Source: Trichuris trichiura
Taxonomy: Eukaryota > Nematoda > Enoplea > Trichinellida > Trichuridae
Length of the DNA stretch: 64,000 bases
Direction: 5' to 3'
Assembly (NCBI GenBank): GCA_037903355.1
Contig: JBAJFE010000002.1
Coordinates: forward strand, 243,501-307,500
The translations under genes and the position numbers were made by a program. Below, one piece after another: positions 41,331-52,505 of the stretch (positions within the stretch are counted from its first letter, which is position 1; the number at the start of each line of letters is the position of its first letter). Under the pieces are notes generated by a model. That model did no database searches. It had not been told where the DNA came from and saw nothing but the letters and a program-made list of their open reading frames with translations.

Positions 41331-41953
41331 AATTGTGCCGCCCGTCGGGTTGGTCTTTATGGTTGCAAGCCGTCCCATCCGACCAACTGTGGCAGAGACC
41401 TACTGCCGTCAGCTCTATCTTGAGGCGTCAGGTTTCGGTCCCGCCTAGTCAGTCAGACGGCGCAGCGAGCTTCCAACCGACCTTCCGTGACGGCGGCACA
41501 CTAGGAAATGAGGACCAACGAGCATTCAATCGACGTTTGCCCGTTTGTTTTAAACACTGTTTTAAACCTTCTTTCCCGCCACTCCACCTTCATTCTTCTG
41601 CACCTCTCCTTATCCTCTTCCCCTTTTGTTTCTTTTTTCTTTTTGCTCTTTTTCTTTTTTCTCCGGTGCCCACGAACACCTGATTTGTTTTCTTTTTTCT
41701 TTTTCCTTTGTAACGGGCTTTTTTAATTTTGTTCTAAAATTTTCGCGGAATTTCTAACCCGTTATTCATTAAACGTTTATTCCAAAAAACGTTTTACGAA
41801 GGTCGGTTGGAAGCTCGCTGTGCCGTCTGACTGACTAGGCGGGACCGAAACCTGACGGCTCATGGCAGAGCTGGCGGCAGTAGGTCTCTGCCAAAGTTGG
41901 TCAGATGTAGTGACTTGCAACCATAAAGACCAACCCGACGGGCGGCACAATTT

Positions 41954-41994
41954 ACGCTGATGACGGGTCAAGCGCAGACCCGAAAGCTTCGTAA
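41954..41994 (+). ncRNA. Hammerhead-ribozyme-like motif
   Basis: Plus-strand partner with identical boxes and the same 6-bp helix I (TTTACG with CGTAAA). Confidence 0.7.
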
Positions 41995-42695
41995 AACCTT
42001 TTTTGGAATAAACGTTTAATGAATAACGGGTTACAAATTCCGCGAAAATTTTAGAACATCATGGTCTTTCTTTATTAGCCAGTGTTGGCCAGAAATTGCA
42101 GTTTTTTCATCATAATCACCAGTTCATGAAAATAGGCGTCTGCTGTAATAGTCTCGCCAGGTTTTAAAAACGTATAGTGAACGATTTCCCTGGCATACTA
42201 GCGTATAGACACCAACACCTTCCGTGGTGAAAATCTGGCTTAGAGATAGATGTTGCTGGTGCATGCTTGTCCATCCACAGATCTCTCCGTCTCCTGTTAT
42301 CGTAGAGACAACATTTTTTATTATACGTAATGATTTGATCCAAGAAAGGTTTTTTCGCCTGCTGAAATAGCAGGTCAAGCCATTCGGGCAACTCTTTTCT
42401 TTCTTAGTGTTTCTGCCAATTCATGTGGAATCAATGTTGGCAACTTTTTCGACTTGTCGATTTGAGCTAGGTGCCGGCTGACCGTGGACTAACGTACCCT
42501 GAATTGTTCTTGGACTCATCTTCCACCGTTTCAGTTAGGAGTTAGTTTTCCAGTGAGGACTTCTGGGCCTTATCACGCCATTCTTCGATGGGAGTATCTC
42601 CTGTAATAAACTTTTGGTACCAAAAATATACTGCGCGTTTCAGAGGCATGTTCATCCCAAAATTCAACCACCTCACGGTAATCCCGGGCTGAAGT

Positions 42696-42936
42696 TGTTG
42701 TAACTCGGGGGTGCGTGAGGGAGCCAGTCAACGTGAAGAACGTTTACTCGAGAAGCGCAAGTCAGAGAGAGAGAGAGAGACTACTTCTAGCGCTACCGAC
42801 AATGACACACACTGTGTCGTCCTGATTCGCAGGAGACACACACACAGTACGTGATAAGCAAGAGTAGTTTGAGTGCTGCTATATATAACACCTTCCCGCT
42901 GTAGATAGTCGAACGCGGATTTATTACTGAGTTACA
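42696..42936 (-). repeat. 3' LTR of gypsy copy C
   Basis: On the plus strand it begins TGTTGTAACTCGGGGG and ends GAGTTACA. Its first 160 bp repeat at 47227 with small differences, including a GA-repeat length change at 42763-42780. Confidence 0.75.
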
Positions 42937-45774
42937 ATGCGCGATACCCCGTCGGGCTAATATGACAGTCGTCGTGGCGGACGCCTATTTCTAGTAGAAC
43001 GACGAACAACTGTCGGTGTTTGTCTACCAAGTGCGTGGTCTGGGTGATCTTTGTGCGGGATGCGTTTCTCTGGGATCGCATCCTTAGCTGTTGGAGGTAG
43101 TAAATCAAACGTGTCGAACAGGGGGACATCCGAATCCGCTTCGGTATTCCGTGCGACCGCGAGCCGTGACCGAATCTGATTTGCGTGTCTTCTCTACACT
43201 AGTCCGTTGACGCATACGTCATATAAGCAGTTTTCATGACGGCGAAGGACTTGTGCAGGTGTCCAACATGGTTTCATACTTGACCGTCTGTAGTCGCGAA
43301 CTATAACGGTTTCACCTGGGAAGAACTCGCGTTTCTTGGCTCCGTGGTGCCTGTTAAACCGTTCCTGCATAGCGCGATCGCGCTCAGAGCCGACAGGTTG
43401 ACGACCTGGGCGAAGTAAGCTCAACGACGTCCTGAGTGGTCGATCGAACAAGGCTTCCGCTGGGGAAACGTTGTTGATAGTCAGATTTGATGCGGAACGA
43501 TATGCGAGAAGAAACGTTTGCAATTCTTCTATGGTTTCGTTTCTCCCTTTCATCTTGTGAAGCGCGCGTTTGAACGTATCTACGAAACGTTCAAATTGGC
43601 CATTGGATTGTGGGTGAAACGGCGGAGACTTTAAGTGTTGAATTCCATTTGCGTCACACATCTCTTGGAATTCTGCAGAGCTAAACTGTGTGCCGTTATC
43701 AGTGACAATGACCCCTGGTATGCCGAAGCGAGAAAATAGTTCTTTGAGTAATCTCACCGTAACTCTAGCTGTTGTCTGGTCAGTCATTAATACTTCAGGC
43801 CATTTTGAATAAGAATCAACAATCACTAAGAAATGGTGACCAAAAAAGGTTCCAGCATAATCAATGTGGACTCGTGCCCACGGGCGTGGAGCTTTGGGCC
43901 AGGGACAAAACTCAACTTTGATCGGCGACTTTGCTGCTTCGGCGCAGCGTTGGCAGCTGCGGACGACGTTTTCGATGTCTGAGTCAATTTTTGGCCAGTA
44001 TGCGTGGCTGCGAGCTATTGCTTTCATGCGTGAAACTCCTGGATGTCCCTCATGCAGTTGCCGCAGCACCCGCCGTTGGAGTGTTGACGGAATAACCTCA
44101 CGTTCCCCATACATGAGGCAATCATCGACCAAGGAAAGAAAACTTTTCCGGTCGAAGAATTTTCTAAGTTCTGGACTGCAGCAATGTCGTGGCCAGTTGC
44201 TTCTAAGGGACTTGATAACGCGTTGTAAAAGCCAATCTTTGGCAGTTTCATCAGCAATTAATCGTGCTGTCACTGGTAATGCACGAATTGACTCTCTCAG
44301 AACTTGTTGTACTTCAGCTTCGACCACTGGAATGCCAACTTCTTCGTCTTTTGGTTGTGGCGCAGTGAGCCTAGATAAGGCGTCTGCCTGTCCAAAAGAA
44401 GAGGTACGGCGATATTGCACTGTGAAATTGTAGGCAAGGGCCATCGTTGAAGACGGCTTGCAGTGTACACAGGGACCCCACTTTTTGATCCAAAAATTGC
44501 GAGTAGCGGTTTGTGATCAGTAAGAAGCGTAAATCTGCGTCCGTGGATCATCTTGTGAAATTTCCGCAGAGCAAAAATCAAGGCCAGCGCTTCTTTCTCA
44601 ATTTGACTGTAGTGTTTTTTTGCTGAGGTGACTGTACGAGAAGCATGCGAGATAGCTTTCTCTGATCCGTCAGCGTAACGGTGTGATATAGCTGCCCCAA
44701 GGCCGTTATTAGAAGCACCCGCTGCAACAATGATCTCCTGGCGAGGATCATAATGAGCCAAGAGTAAGTCGGAGGTGATGATAGAGATGACTTGGTCAAA
44801 CGCTTGTTGACATCGAGGTGTCCATTCAAATCTGGCGTCTTTGCGAAGGAGTCGGTCAAGAGGTGCTCTGACATCGCACAGGTTCCGGATGAATTGGCCG
44901 TAATGGTTGACCATCCCGAGGAACGAGCGGAGTTGTGAAACATTTGTAGGAACTGGCATACGAGTAATAGCTGCCGTTCTGTTTGGCTCCGGACGGCGAC
45001 TGTTCTTGTTGATTATGCAACCGAGATAATTGACTTCGGGCATAGCAAACTGACATTTGCTCAGCCGAATGTGAAATCCCCATTCCGCAATTCTTTGGAG
45101 AAAGGCGTCCAGATTCCGTATATGGGCTTCTTCTGTTTTTCCGACCACAATAACGTCGTCCAAGTATGCGACTACTCCATGTAGACCATCGATCAAGGTA
45201 TCCATAATTTGTTGAAACATACCTGGTGCCGACTTTACGTCAAAAGGAAGGCAGTTGTAACGGTACAAACCGCGGTGCGTATTAAGTGTCAAGAGTTCTC
45301 TGGACTCTTCACTTACTTCGATCTAGAGATAGGCATAAGAGAAGTCAATTTGGGAGCATACTGTTCCACCGTTGAGAGTTGAGAAAATGTCCTCAGGTGT
45401 CGGCAAGAAATACTGATGCATTTCGAGAGCATCATTCAATCCTGTAGAGAAATCTGCGCAGAGCCGCAGGCGACCGTCACGCTTCCTTACTGCCACCAAA
45501 GGTGCAGCCCAAGCGGAGTAGTTAACTTTTGAGATTACACCTAACTTTTCAAGACGATCAAACCTCTGCTTCTACTAGTGGTACGACAGCGTATGGTACC
45601 GCCGCTTTGGGCGGAACACTGGTTGCGCGTCTGGCCGAAGGCGTAGGGATGCCTTGGCGAACTTACAGTATCCTAGGCTATCACTACAAATTTCAGGGTA
45701 GCGGCGGTGGACGTATTCACGAGCGTTTGATGCACTTAAGGCATGTGTCTCAGGACTGCAGATCAGTGCCCGTT
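42937..45774 (-). pseudogene. Gypsy copy C pol: reverse transcriptase, RNase H, integrase
   Basis: The RT part (about 45774-44700) contains YRYNCLPFDVKSAPGMFQQI and VVAYLDDVIVVG (catalytic box). RNase H follows. Near 44450 the frame shifts and integrase continues (44444-43194) with RRVLRQLHEGHPGVSRMKAI and SCQRCAE (HHCC zinc finger), HIDYAGTF, VTDNGTQF and FHPQSNGQFERFVDTFKRA (D,D,E core). A TAG stop near 45325 (where IDFSYAYLQIE would be expected) and the frameshift disable it. A C-terminal pol tail runs to about 42940. It resembles the K02A2.6-type gypsy proteins annotated in nematodes. Confidence 0.85.
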
Positions 45775-47224
45775 CATCCTGCGGCTGTAAAGCCGGACTG
45801 TAGGTTGTTCAGCAGTTGGTCGTCCAGACAAAGTTTGAAGATCCATTCTGCTCCGAGTAGGTTATTTGAGCTAATGTCTGACACGTAGCACGTTCCTGAG
45901 ACGCTGTGAGTGCCGAAAGAATATGCACATCTAAAGCTACCTCGTAGTGGCATAGTGTCACCATTGTATGTCGTAGCTCTGACTGAAGAAGTGTCAGTAA
46001 GTGGCGGTGAGCCAAGTTGCTTCCAGGTCTGGACAGAGATGATCGTCAGATCAGAACCGGTGTCAGTCTGGAAGGTGACTACCTTCTTCTCTATATTCAC
46101 TGAGATATGACGCGTGTAGACATTAGAACTGACCGAAGACAATTCATACGTGGAACTGACTCTTGACGTTGTTTTTGCGCCTCTGTGTTGAAATTTCTTT
46201 CGCAAACTTACTTTTCTCTTAGAAGAGGGTAAGGTTTTAACAGGTGGACAGAAACCTTCTTTTTGCCCCATGTCTCCACATCTGGTACAGACATGCGACT
46301 TATAAGGGCAGAAGCGAGTGTAATGCCACGCTCCACAGAGCCAGCAAGGCGTCTTGGGCTTACGAGCAGGCTGCTTGTGTGGTGAGCGATCGCACTGAGT
46401 GAAAGTGCTTCGAGAGTTCCGTTTTGCTGCCACTTTGTCAACTTCCAGAGGGTCGCTTCCAGCAGAATGTTGAACCATTTCTGTATCATACTTGAGGTTG
46501 CGAAGGTGATTACATTCGTCCACGAGTTTAGCTATCGTGACATTTGGCTCCGTCTCGATTTTATTTAGAAGCTTCAGTCGAACAGCTGCGTCATCCGGAG
46601 ACTGAAGACCGCATACAAAAATGAGACATTTAAAATTGTCCTCACTGAGCGTGTCCAATTGGAAGCGCTGAAATTCACGATTCACGATTCCGCCATATGT
46701 GATGTAGTCATCATTGTTCAAACTCGCTTTGTTAGCTTAAAAAAGCATCGATAGCCTGCGTTGAAGAGTGAACGCTGCTGTCCGAACATCTGCGTGAGAA
46801 TGTTGACTGTCTCGTCAAAGCAAACATCACGAAGATGACGCGGCAGAATGTAGTCAGCGTACTTCTTGTGTACATTTGTCCGTAACTTGCGTAGCAGCAA
46901 CCGAACGCGTGCTGCATCATCGAGCTCCGCGGTTTCAATGTTGAAGAAATCTTCGTAGCGTGAAAACCAGGCTTCGAAAGTGTCCTCTGTGCTAGGGTCG
47001 TAATCAAATTCTGAGATGCTTGCTGCCAGCGTGTCCAGAGTAGGATGCGAACGAACCATCTTTTCGGTGGACGCTTGAGACAGACTGAGCCGTTGTAAAG
47101 TTTCAGCGAACTGTTCCTGGAACTGGGCAACCTGTTGCAGGGTTTGCTGCTGTGTAGCGAGGATCGACTGCAGTTCCGCTTTCGGGTGTGCCATGTTGTG
47201 AGAGTTCTGTAACCTCGTCGCCAA
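45774..47224 (-). pseudogene. Gypsy copy C gag and protease
   Basis: Gag starts at 47224 (coiled-coil-like Gln-rich start, then FEAWFSRYEDFFNIETAELD) and shifts frame near 46735 into IVNREFQRFQLDTLSEDNFK. Two zinc knuckle-like Cys/His clusters follow (CWLCGAWHYTRFCPYKSHVC, then CTRCGDMGQ). A retroviral-type aspartic protease comes next, with TFQTDTGSDLTIIS as the active site. Single frame changes separate the blocks. Confidence 0.85.
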
Positions 47225-47226
47225 AT

Positions 47227-47385
47227 TGTTGTAACTCGGGGGTGCGTGAGGGAGCCAGTCGACGTGAAGAACGTTTACTCAAGAAGCGCAAGTCAGAGAA
47301 AGAGACACAAACGACTTCTAGCGCTACAGACAACGTGATAAGCAAGAGTATTTTGAGTGTTGCTATATACAGCAGAAGTAAACCC
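47227..47385 (-). repeat. 5' LTR of gypsy copy C, truncated
   Basis: Repeats the first part of the 42696 LTR and stops near CTATATACAGCAG, so about 75 bp are missing at the outer edge. Between it and gag, a TTTGGCGACGAGG sequence on the minus strand is a likely primer-binding site. Confidence 0.65.
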
Positions 47386-47780
47386 TTGCTCGAACTTATC
47401 AAATAGAATGAACCGAAAACAAATATTTTGCTCATATCTTAAAAGATCTCTAAACCCCTATTACGAACTCAACGACAACGAAAAGGCGACACAAGAATGC
47501 AAATCACGCTACTGGAAAGACCGCAACTTTGATTGCGACAACCTAATATATTTACTAAACGATGTTGTCATAATGTGGGTAGTTGAACTTCACGAAAAAA
47601 CGCTCAGAACTTTTTCTCACATCTAGTAAAAAAACTAACGAGAAAATGAGCACACGAAAAGAGCGATTTTTAATCGACTGATTGCTTACCCCGTGGTTAG
47701 ACAACGTTAAAAATGATTCAGCTTGCCATGACGTTATGGGTTTGCAGTGTGACTCAACTGTATAGTGCCTGTTTTTCGCT
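47386..47780. other. No gene recognised
   Basis: A plus-strand frame (47357-47626) includes YLKRSLNPYYELNDNEKATQ and continues for 70 residues without a known motif. It starts inside the truncated LTR. Confidence 0.3.
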
Positions 47781-47793
47781 GAACTAGGGTGTT

Positions 47794-48259
47794 TTGTAAA
47801 TGTAACTTTTTGGTACGGGACCGTATAGTTTCATGTTGAATTTCTTTTACGGAAATTTTGTCCCGTTGATAATATTTTTGCTTAATATGTCACCCGCTTT
47901 AAATGCTGCTCACTTGACTAAACACAAGAAAAAAAACAAAGAACTACGGATCAAAACCAACCAAATGGAGAAGCACCTTAAAAAGAAATTTCTGAAGAAC
48001 AACACATATCCACAACAAAAAGACGGCTAGCTGACAGACAGAAGACGAGGACACAATGAAATCTACTTTAAAACATTTGACTTTAAACAGTTAAAACATC
48101 CCCGCGCAACACCCGTTACATCATTTTAACACCGTGAATTTTCGTTACGTCATTGCTTTATATTAACACCGCTGAAGACGGGTCTCGTTTGACCCGAAAG
48201 CTACGGAATAATAAAAATATTATCAACGGGACAAAATTTCCGTAAAAGAAACTCAACAT
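47794..48259. mobile_element. Hammerhead-bearing foldback element with 13-bp TSD
   Basis: 466 bp. The left arm (47815-47880) pairs with the right arm (about 48210-48259). The ends carry TTGGTACGGGACCGTATAG. The perfect 13-bp duplication GAACTAGGGTGTT flanks it (47781-47793 and 48260-48272). Unlike the other members it has only one hammerhead motif (plus strand). Its unique centre includes a 65-codon Lys-rich open frame at 47833-48030 with no known motif. Confidence 0.82.
48168..48206 (+). ncRNA. Hammerhead-ribozyme-like motif (CUGAAGA type)
   Basis: Identical to the copy at 453-491: ACCG, CTGAAGA, GGGTC/GACCC hairpin, GAA, AGCT, A, CGG. Confidence 0.6.
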
Positions 48260-48268
48260 GAACTAGGG

Positions 48269-48592
48269 TGTTATGTATTTGAAGATGCCGCCGCCTTATT
48301 TCCTAGCACGCACACTTGCCTCATCACTTCACACCTGCATGCATTCCTTACGCACATGAACGCACTCAGCGGTCGTGAGCGCTCCATTAATCCCTTTGCA
48401 TGCTTGAGCCGATTTCTGTTAATCGTGTGAAAGAGCCGACCCACTCACCTCCCCTTATTATATTTATGGAGACTGTTCATCCTGTCTGGGTTTCTCGTCT
48501 CTAACGTCTGTACCCCGCGCGATAACTTATACTCAATAAACAGTTATTGGTGTCTCAGAGTGTGTTGTCAGCAACAAAGCTAAGACACAACA
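48269..48592 (+). repeat. Solo LTR with 5-bp TSD
   Basis: 324 bp starting TGTTATGTATTTGAAG and ending AAGACACAACA. It is flanked by TAGGG at 48264-48268 and 48593-48597. It has an AATAAA-type signal (CTCAATAAACAG) near its 3' end, which suggests plus orientation. The hammerhead element is inserted exactly at its left boundary and duplicated its first four bases. Confidence 0.75.
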
Positions 48593-48597
48593 TAGGG

Positions 48598-49683
48598 TTT
48601 CCTGTCTTCCTTGCCAAAGACCAATTACAGGGGCCTCCCCGACTTACGACGCGTTTCGTTCCAAGCGTTCCATAACAACTCGAAACGCCTAATCGATGCA
48701 TCTAATCCCGAATCCCACCACAGAGACGACAGTTTGCTAGTGGTTGTCTCCCCATTGGTCATCATTGGCCACACATTGATTCAATACCGTAATTGACAAA
48801 CGTTTCAGTTTAGGCCTATGTTAAGACGAAGTTGAACTGTATGGATATGATGATCCGTAACGAACACATTAATGAAGATCAGAACCGCTTCAATCTGAAA
48901 AGATCGTGCAGCTTGTTTTACCAAGATTACTTTTGGATTAGCTTTCACTAGGAAGGTATCATGTCGCATAAAACCGCTTTGTAATGCAGCAGTTCTGTTC
49001 TGGAGTTAATAAAACGGAATCCTAAATACGACAGCTACAGCTAAATATGACAGCTTCTTAATGTATATATACAGACATAAGCTTACTGATCCGTTCTAAG
49101 TACCCAGCTAAGACTTGGAAAAGAATGGTAACGCTATAGCGGCAACCTGATAAAGTTCTTTCCCTGTTTGACTCAATGACAACTCGAAGAATACACCCCT
49201 TGGTAGCTTACCAGGGGTACTCTGCTTGACGAAGGCATCATGTTTTGTTTTTACACTCTTCTGTATTCCCGTATAAATTTCTTTGTAACTAGCAAAAGAA
49301 ATTAAATCTGGCGATCAGCTTTGGCGAATCTTTCGCAATGGCAATCTCCTATACATATACGTACATATAAACAGAATACAAATTTCAAAGCCAGTGTTAT
49401 ACCCTATCGAACCCATTTTAAATCGGAGACCCTGTACTCGAGACGCATTGTTACGCGTCAGACAATACGCTATTGGCGTAGTAAGTTTTCAGAAAACGTT
49501 AAATTTACGAGACAACCTCGGAGTGATGATGGATGAACGAATAATTCAGCAAGTCCAACACTTGCGGACATACCAACAAACATAGCCACGGGCGAATAAC
49601 CTTCGTAACTCTTTTTATCACTTCAAATGCCGCAAGCAACATATTTATCGACCGATAAGGATAACGCATTAATGTGCTCTATT
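48598..49683. other. No gene seen; possible pogo-type terminus
   Basis: CAGGGGCCTCCCCGACTTAC at 48628 resembles a pogo-type terminus, but no inverted partner was found. The rest is intergenic sequence downstream of CCT5. Confidence 0.35.
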
Positions 49684-51752
49684 TCAAGGATAAGATTGGT
49701 CTTCCGCTTGAGAATTCACGTCGTCGACTCTGAGGATCATGCGAGCAACTTGCGTAGCAAGCGCAAACTGCTGCCTCTTCCCGATGAGAGTTTCGATCAC
49801 TTTTTCTGCTTTCATATCTACATACTAACAAATTAATTAAAGGAAGAAAAATTAAATTCAACACCTTCACTGCCGTCTGCAACGGCGACTCCTAGATACG
49901 GTTTAATTCTTTCCACTTGTTTTTTCTTCAATTCGGCGATGGTGGCTAAAGGAGACAGTCCAGAATTCTCGGCCAAAGTCATCGGTATGCTCTCCAACGC
50001 ATCGGCAAATGCTCGGAATGAGTACTGCTCAAGCCCAGGAATCTGTAAAAACTGTTACACAAAGGCAATAAACGTTCAAATAACTATTACCTTATCGGCT
50101 TCTTGTTGTACCACCATTGCACACGACAATTCGGCCGAGCCACCACCATAGACTATACGATTATCCCTTATTAAGTTTCTAACGACGCACAGTGCATCAT
50201 GCAAGCATCGTTTTGCTTCGTCAACAATCTGATCAAAATAGCGCATCGACAGTAGCCCACAAGATGCTGAATAAACCGAATACCATTTTAGTCCCGCCAC
50301 GTATAAGAATAGTGACAGCTTTCCTATTAGGACACTCTTCAATAGCCAGCATGCTCTCTTTCGACGTGCCAAACGTTAACTCTCGGACTAACCCCGCGTA
50401 GCCCAACTTTTTGCTATCCAATTCGTTAAAGCGGGGAACAATGCGACCGTTCGTAGCGATTGCGATCAGCTCAACTTCAGGCCCGCCAATCCAACGAACC
50501 GCATTCAGCCCCTTTTGAACTAGCAAATGATTGGCTTCATCGTCGAAACCCCATTGACAAAGGGCTAAGGAAGAGCCGCAAGATTTGACCTAAAAAATTG
50601 GGTAAAAACGGTACAAGAAAGCCGCTAAACAGACGCTATTCTCACTTGGTCAACCATTGTTTCGAACGTTTTGCGTTCGTATTCAGTTAGCTTTTTATAG
50701 TCCTCTACGGTGTCTATGTCCAATTTGGTCTTTGTCTTTGTTTTCGGGGGTTCAAATGGACAAGTAAGAATTGCTAATTTTACATTTCGCAACTCCTACG
50801 CGAACGACCATCAATTCACGCAAATGTTATTATGACGTTGAACAGTCGACTTACTTTCGGCATTTGACTGTGGCTAAATGACTTGTCGACAAGGACTCCT
50901 TTCACTAACATAGAATCTTCTAACGATCCTCCGACCTTATCTACGATTTTGATCATTTCGAAGTTGACGTCTCTGGTTTCAAAGTTAGCTACTGATAGAA
51001 CAGCGTTAACGGCAATTTCCGCGAGATTTCGAACACATCTGCTTGCTCTGAAGTAAATGTTGGTTATGACACGCTTTCCCCAGAAAAGCCTCACTACATT
51101 TTCGAACCAAGGGAAACCATAGCAGTCTCTACCAGTGGTTCAGTTGCCTGCACATCAACAGGATGTTCCTCGCTTATTCGATCAAGATGAGCCAGAGCTA
51201 ACTGACATGCCTTATCATAACCGTCAGCCACTTTTACCGGATGAATTCCACGTTCCAGCAAAGTCTCGGCTTGTTGAAGCAGAGCACCAGCGAGCACTGA
51301 GAGCAGTATTAGACACTAAAGTGCACACCAAAACAACAGTTACTCACCCACTACGCCCGTTGTTCCATCGCCGATCTCGTCGTCCTGAGATTTCGATAAC
51401 TGCACCATCAACTTTCCAATCGGATTGGCCACTTTAATTTTACTTAAAATTGTAGCTCCATCGTTCGTTATCGTTACGTCTCCATCAGGGCTAACCAACA
51501 TTTTGTCCATGCCACAAGGACCAAAGGATGAGCGCAGCGTATTCGCGATTGCCCTGGCCGCCAACACATTTGCCTATTAACATATTGCCTTGCTTGTAAG
51601 TATTAAACGAAAACACAGCAAGCCGAGCAAACCTTGATCGCTTCAACGCCGGTTAGCCGAGTCGACTTTTCTGGCTTTTTGAAAAGAAAGAACGGATGGC
51701 CAAATTCATCAACTAGCATGGAACCCTCCGTGCTGCCGGGTCCAAACTTCAT
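49684..51752 (-). CDS. CCT5: T-complex protein 1 subunit epsilon (CCT5), 9 exons
   Basis: Subunit of the cytosolic TRiC/CCT chaperonin that folds actin, tubulin and other proteins using ATP. Proposed exons: 51633-51752, 51348-51573, 51098-51296, 50855-51047, 50646-50795, 50284-50589, 50091-50228, 49865-50042, 49684-49817. Every intron is 47-59 bp with GT-AG ends. The exons sum to 1644 bp in one frame (547 aa; human CCT5 is 541). Motifs in order: [49 protein letters not shown] split by an intron, [35 protein letters not shown] and [12 protein letters not shown]. This order and the epsilon-specific N-terminus and VIETLIGK end mark CCT5 rather than another subunit. The start could be 51752 or the downstream ATG at 51720. 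A pyrimidine-rich acceptor-like site (TTTGCTGCTGTTTCAAG) lies just upstream and may receive a 5' exon or spliced leader. Confidence 0.95.
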
Positions 51753-52153
51753 AGCAATGCCTTTGGAGAACTTGAAACAGCAGCAAAACAATTAAATACC
51801 GAAAACTAATAATACAACCAACCACAGTACCTAACGAGTTTTCTTTATGGATGTTCAGGATAACGAACAGTAAGCTTTCAATTTTATTGCTAATGTAGCA
51901 GCATGGGAAAGGAGTGATAGTCATTGCTTAATGAAAAATACTCAAAGCTCTCACAATCGGTTTGTCTTGTTTTTAAAGTTGAGAAGTTCGTACTTGAAAA
52001 AATAAAAATCATTCGCTTGTTGATAACTGAGTGCCTGTTCCGTTAATGATTTCCTGAATGAAGAACAAGCTAGCAGCATTTGCACTACCGTAAAAACAAC
52101 AAAATGCCCATGTTTCGCTGCATTTATAGTTGTCTAATTAAGTTGGTAAAGGC
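51753..52153. other. 5' flank of CCT5, no gene seen
   Basis: AT-rich interval on the upstream side of CCT5 that may hold its promoter and 5' UTR. No distinct element could be assigned. Confidence 0.35.
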
Positions 52154-52358
52154 CTAAGCAGTTGATAGATAGCTCACTAGCGCTCCACAAGCAAAACATA
52201 CGGCAAACTCAGTTAATCGGACTTTTTGGGACGGTTTGGTTTCGTCGTCAATGTGAATGGCTGGGCCAAGCTTCCAATGGATGAAAAAACGATTCCTTAG
52301 CTTCGTGAGCTTTGCTGAAAGATTTCCATGTTGCCCCAAATTCACCCTTTCGCAACAT
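52154..52358 (-). CDS. Possible small membrane-protein gene, unassigned
   Basis: Two overlapping minus-strand frames are suggestive. One from an ATG at 52358 reads MLRKGEFGATWKSFSKAHEA for 36 codons. The other, without an ATG, ends with KVRLTEFAVCFACGALVSYL, a plausible single membrane helix, before its stop at 52154. A frameshift, or an exon join I could not resolve, may link them. It lies between CCT5 and NFYC on the same strand. I do not recognise a family. Confidence 0.3.
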
Positions 52359-52505
52359 CTAATTCAACGGTAAACCGCCAATACGGCGATCTTTATTACT
52401 TGTTAACACGCTACATGAATGGCACAACAGCAACGAACTATGACGCTTATTTAAAAAATAAAGGAATGCTGATGACTAAACCAAGTTAAGTTTGATCGCT
52501 TTCAG

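Larger units (their letters stand above)
41178..42065. mobile_element. Composite PLE-derived foldback with two hammerhead motifs
   Basis: The outer arms (about 41220-41510 and 41800-42055) are inverted copies. An extra direct copy of the left end lies at 41690-41805. Arms contain the CGTTATTCATTAAACGTTTA block, a hammerhead-like motif, then a GCCGTCTGACTGACTAGGCG-type block shared with 54100-54300. A pyrimidine-rich stretch (41550-41720) fills the middle. No clean TSD was found; only ATCATG is shared at the two flanks. Confidence 0.65.

Noticed and set aside
43864..44433. 189-aa plus-strand frame
   Set aside because: Shadow of the gypsy C integrase on the other strand.
45529..45888. 119-aa plus-strand frame
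   Set aside because: Antisense to gypsy C protease/RT sequence; no motif.
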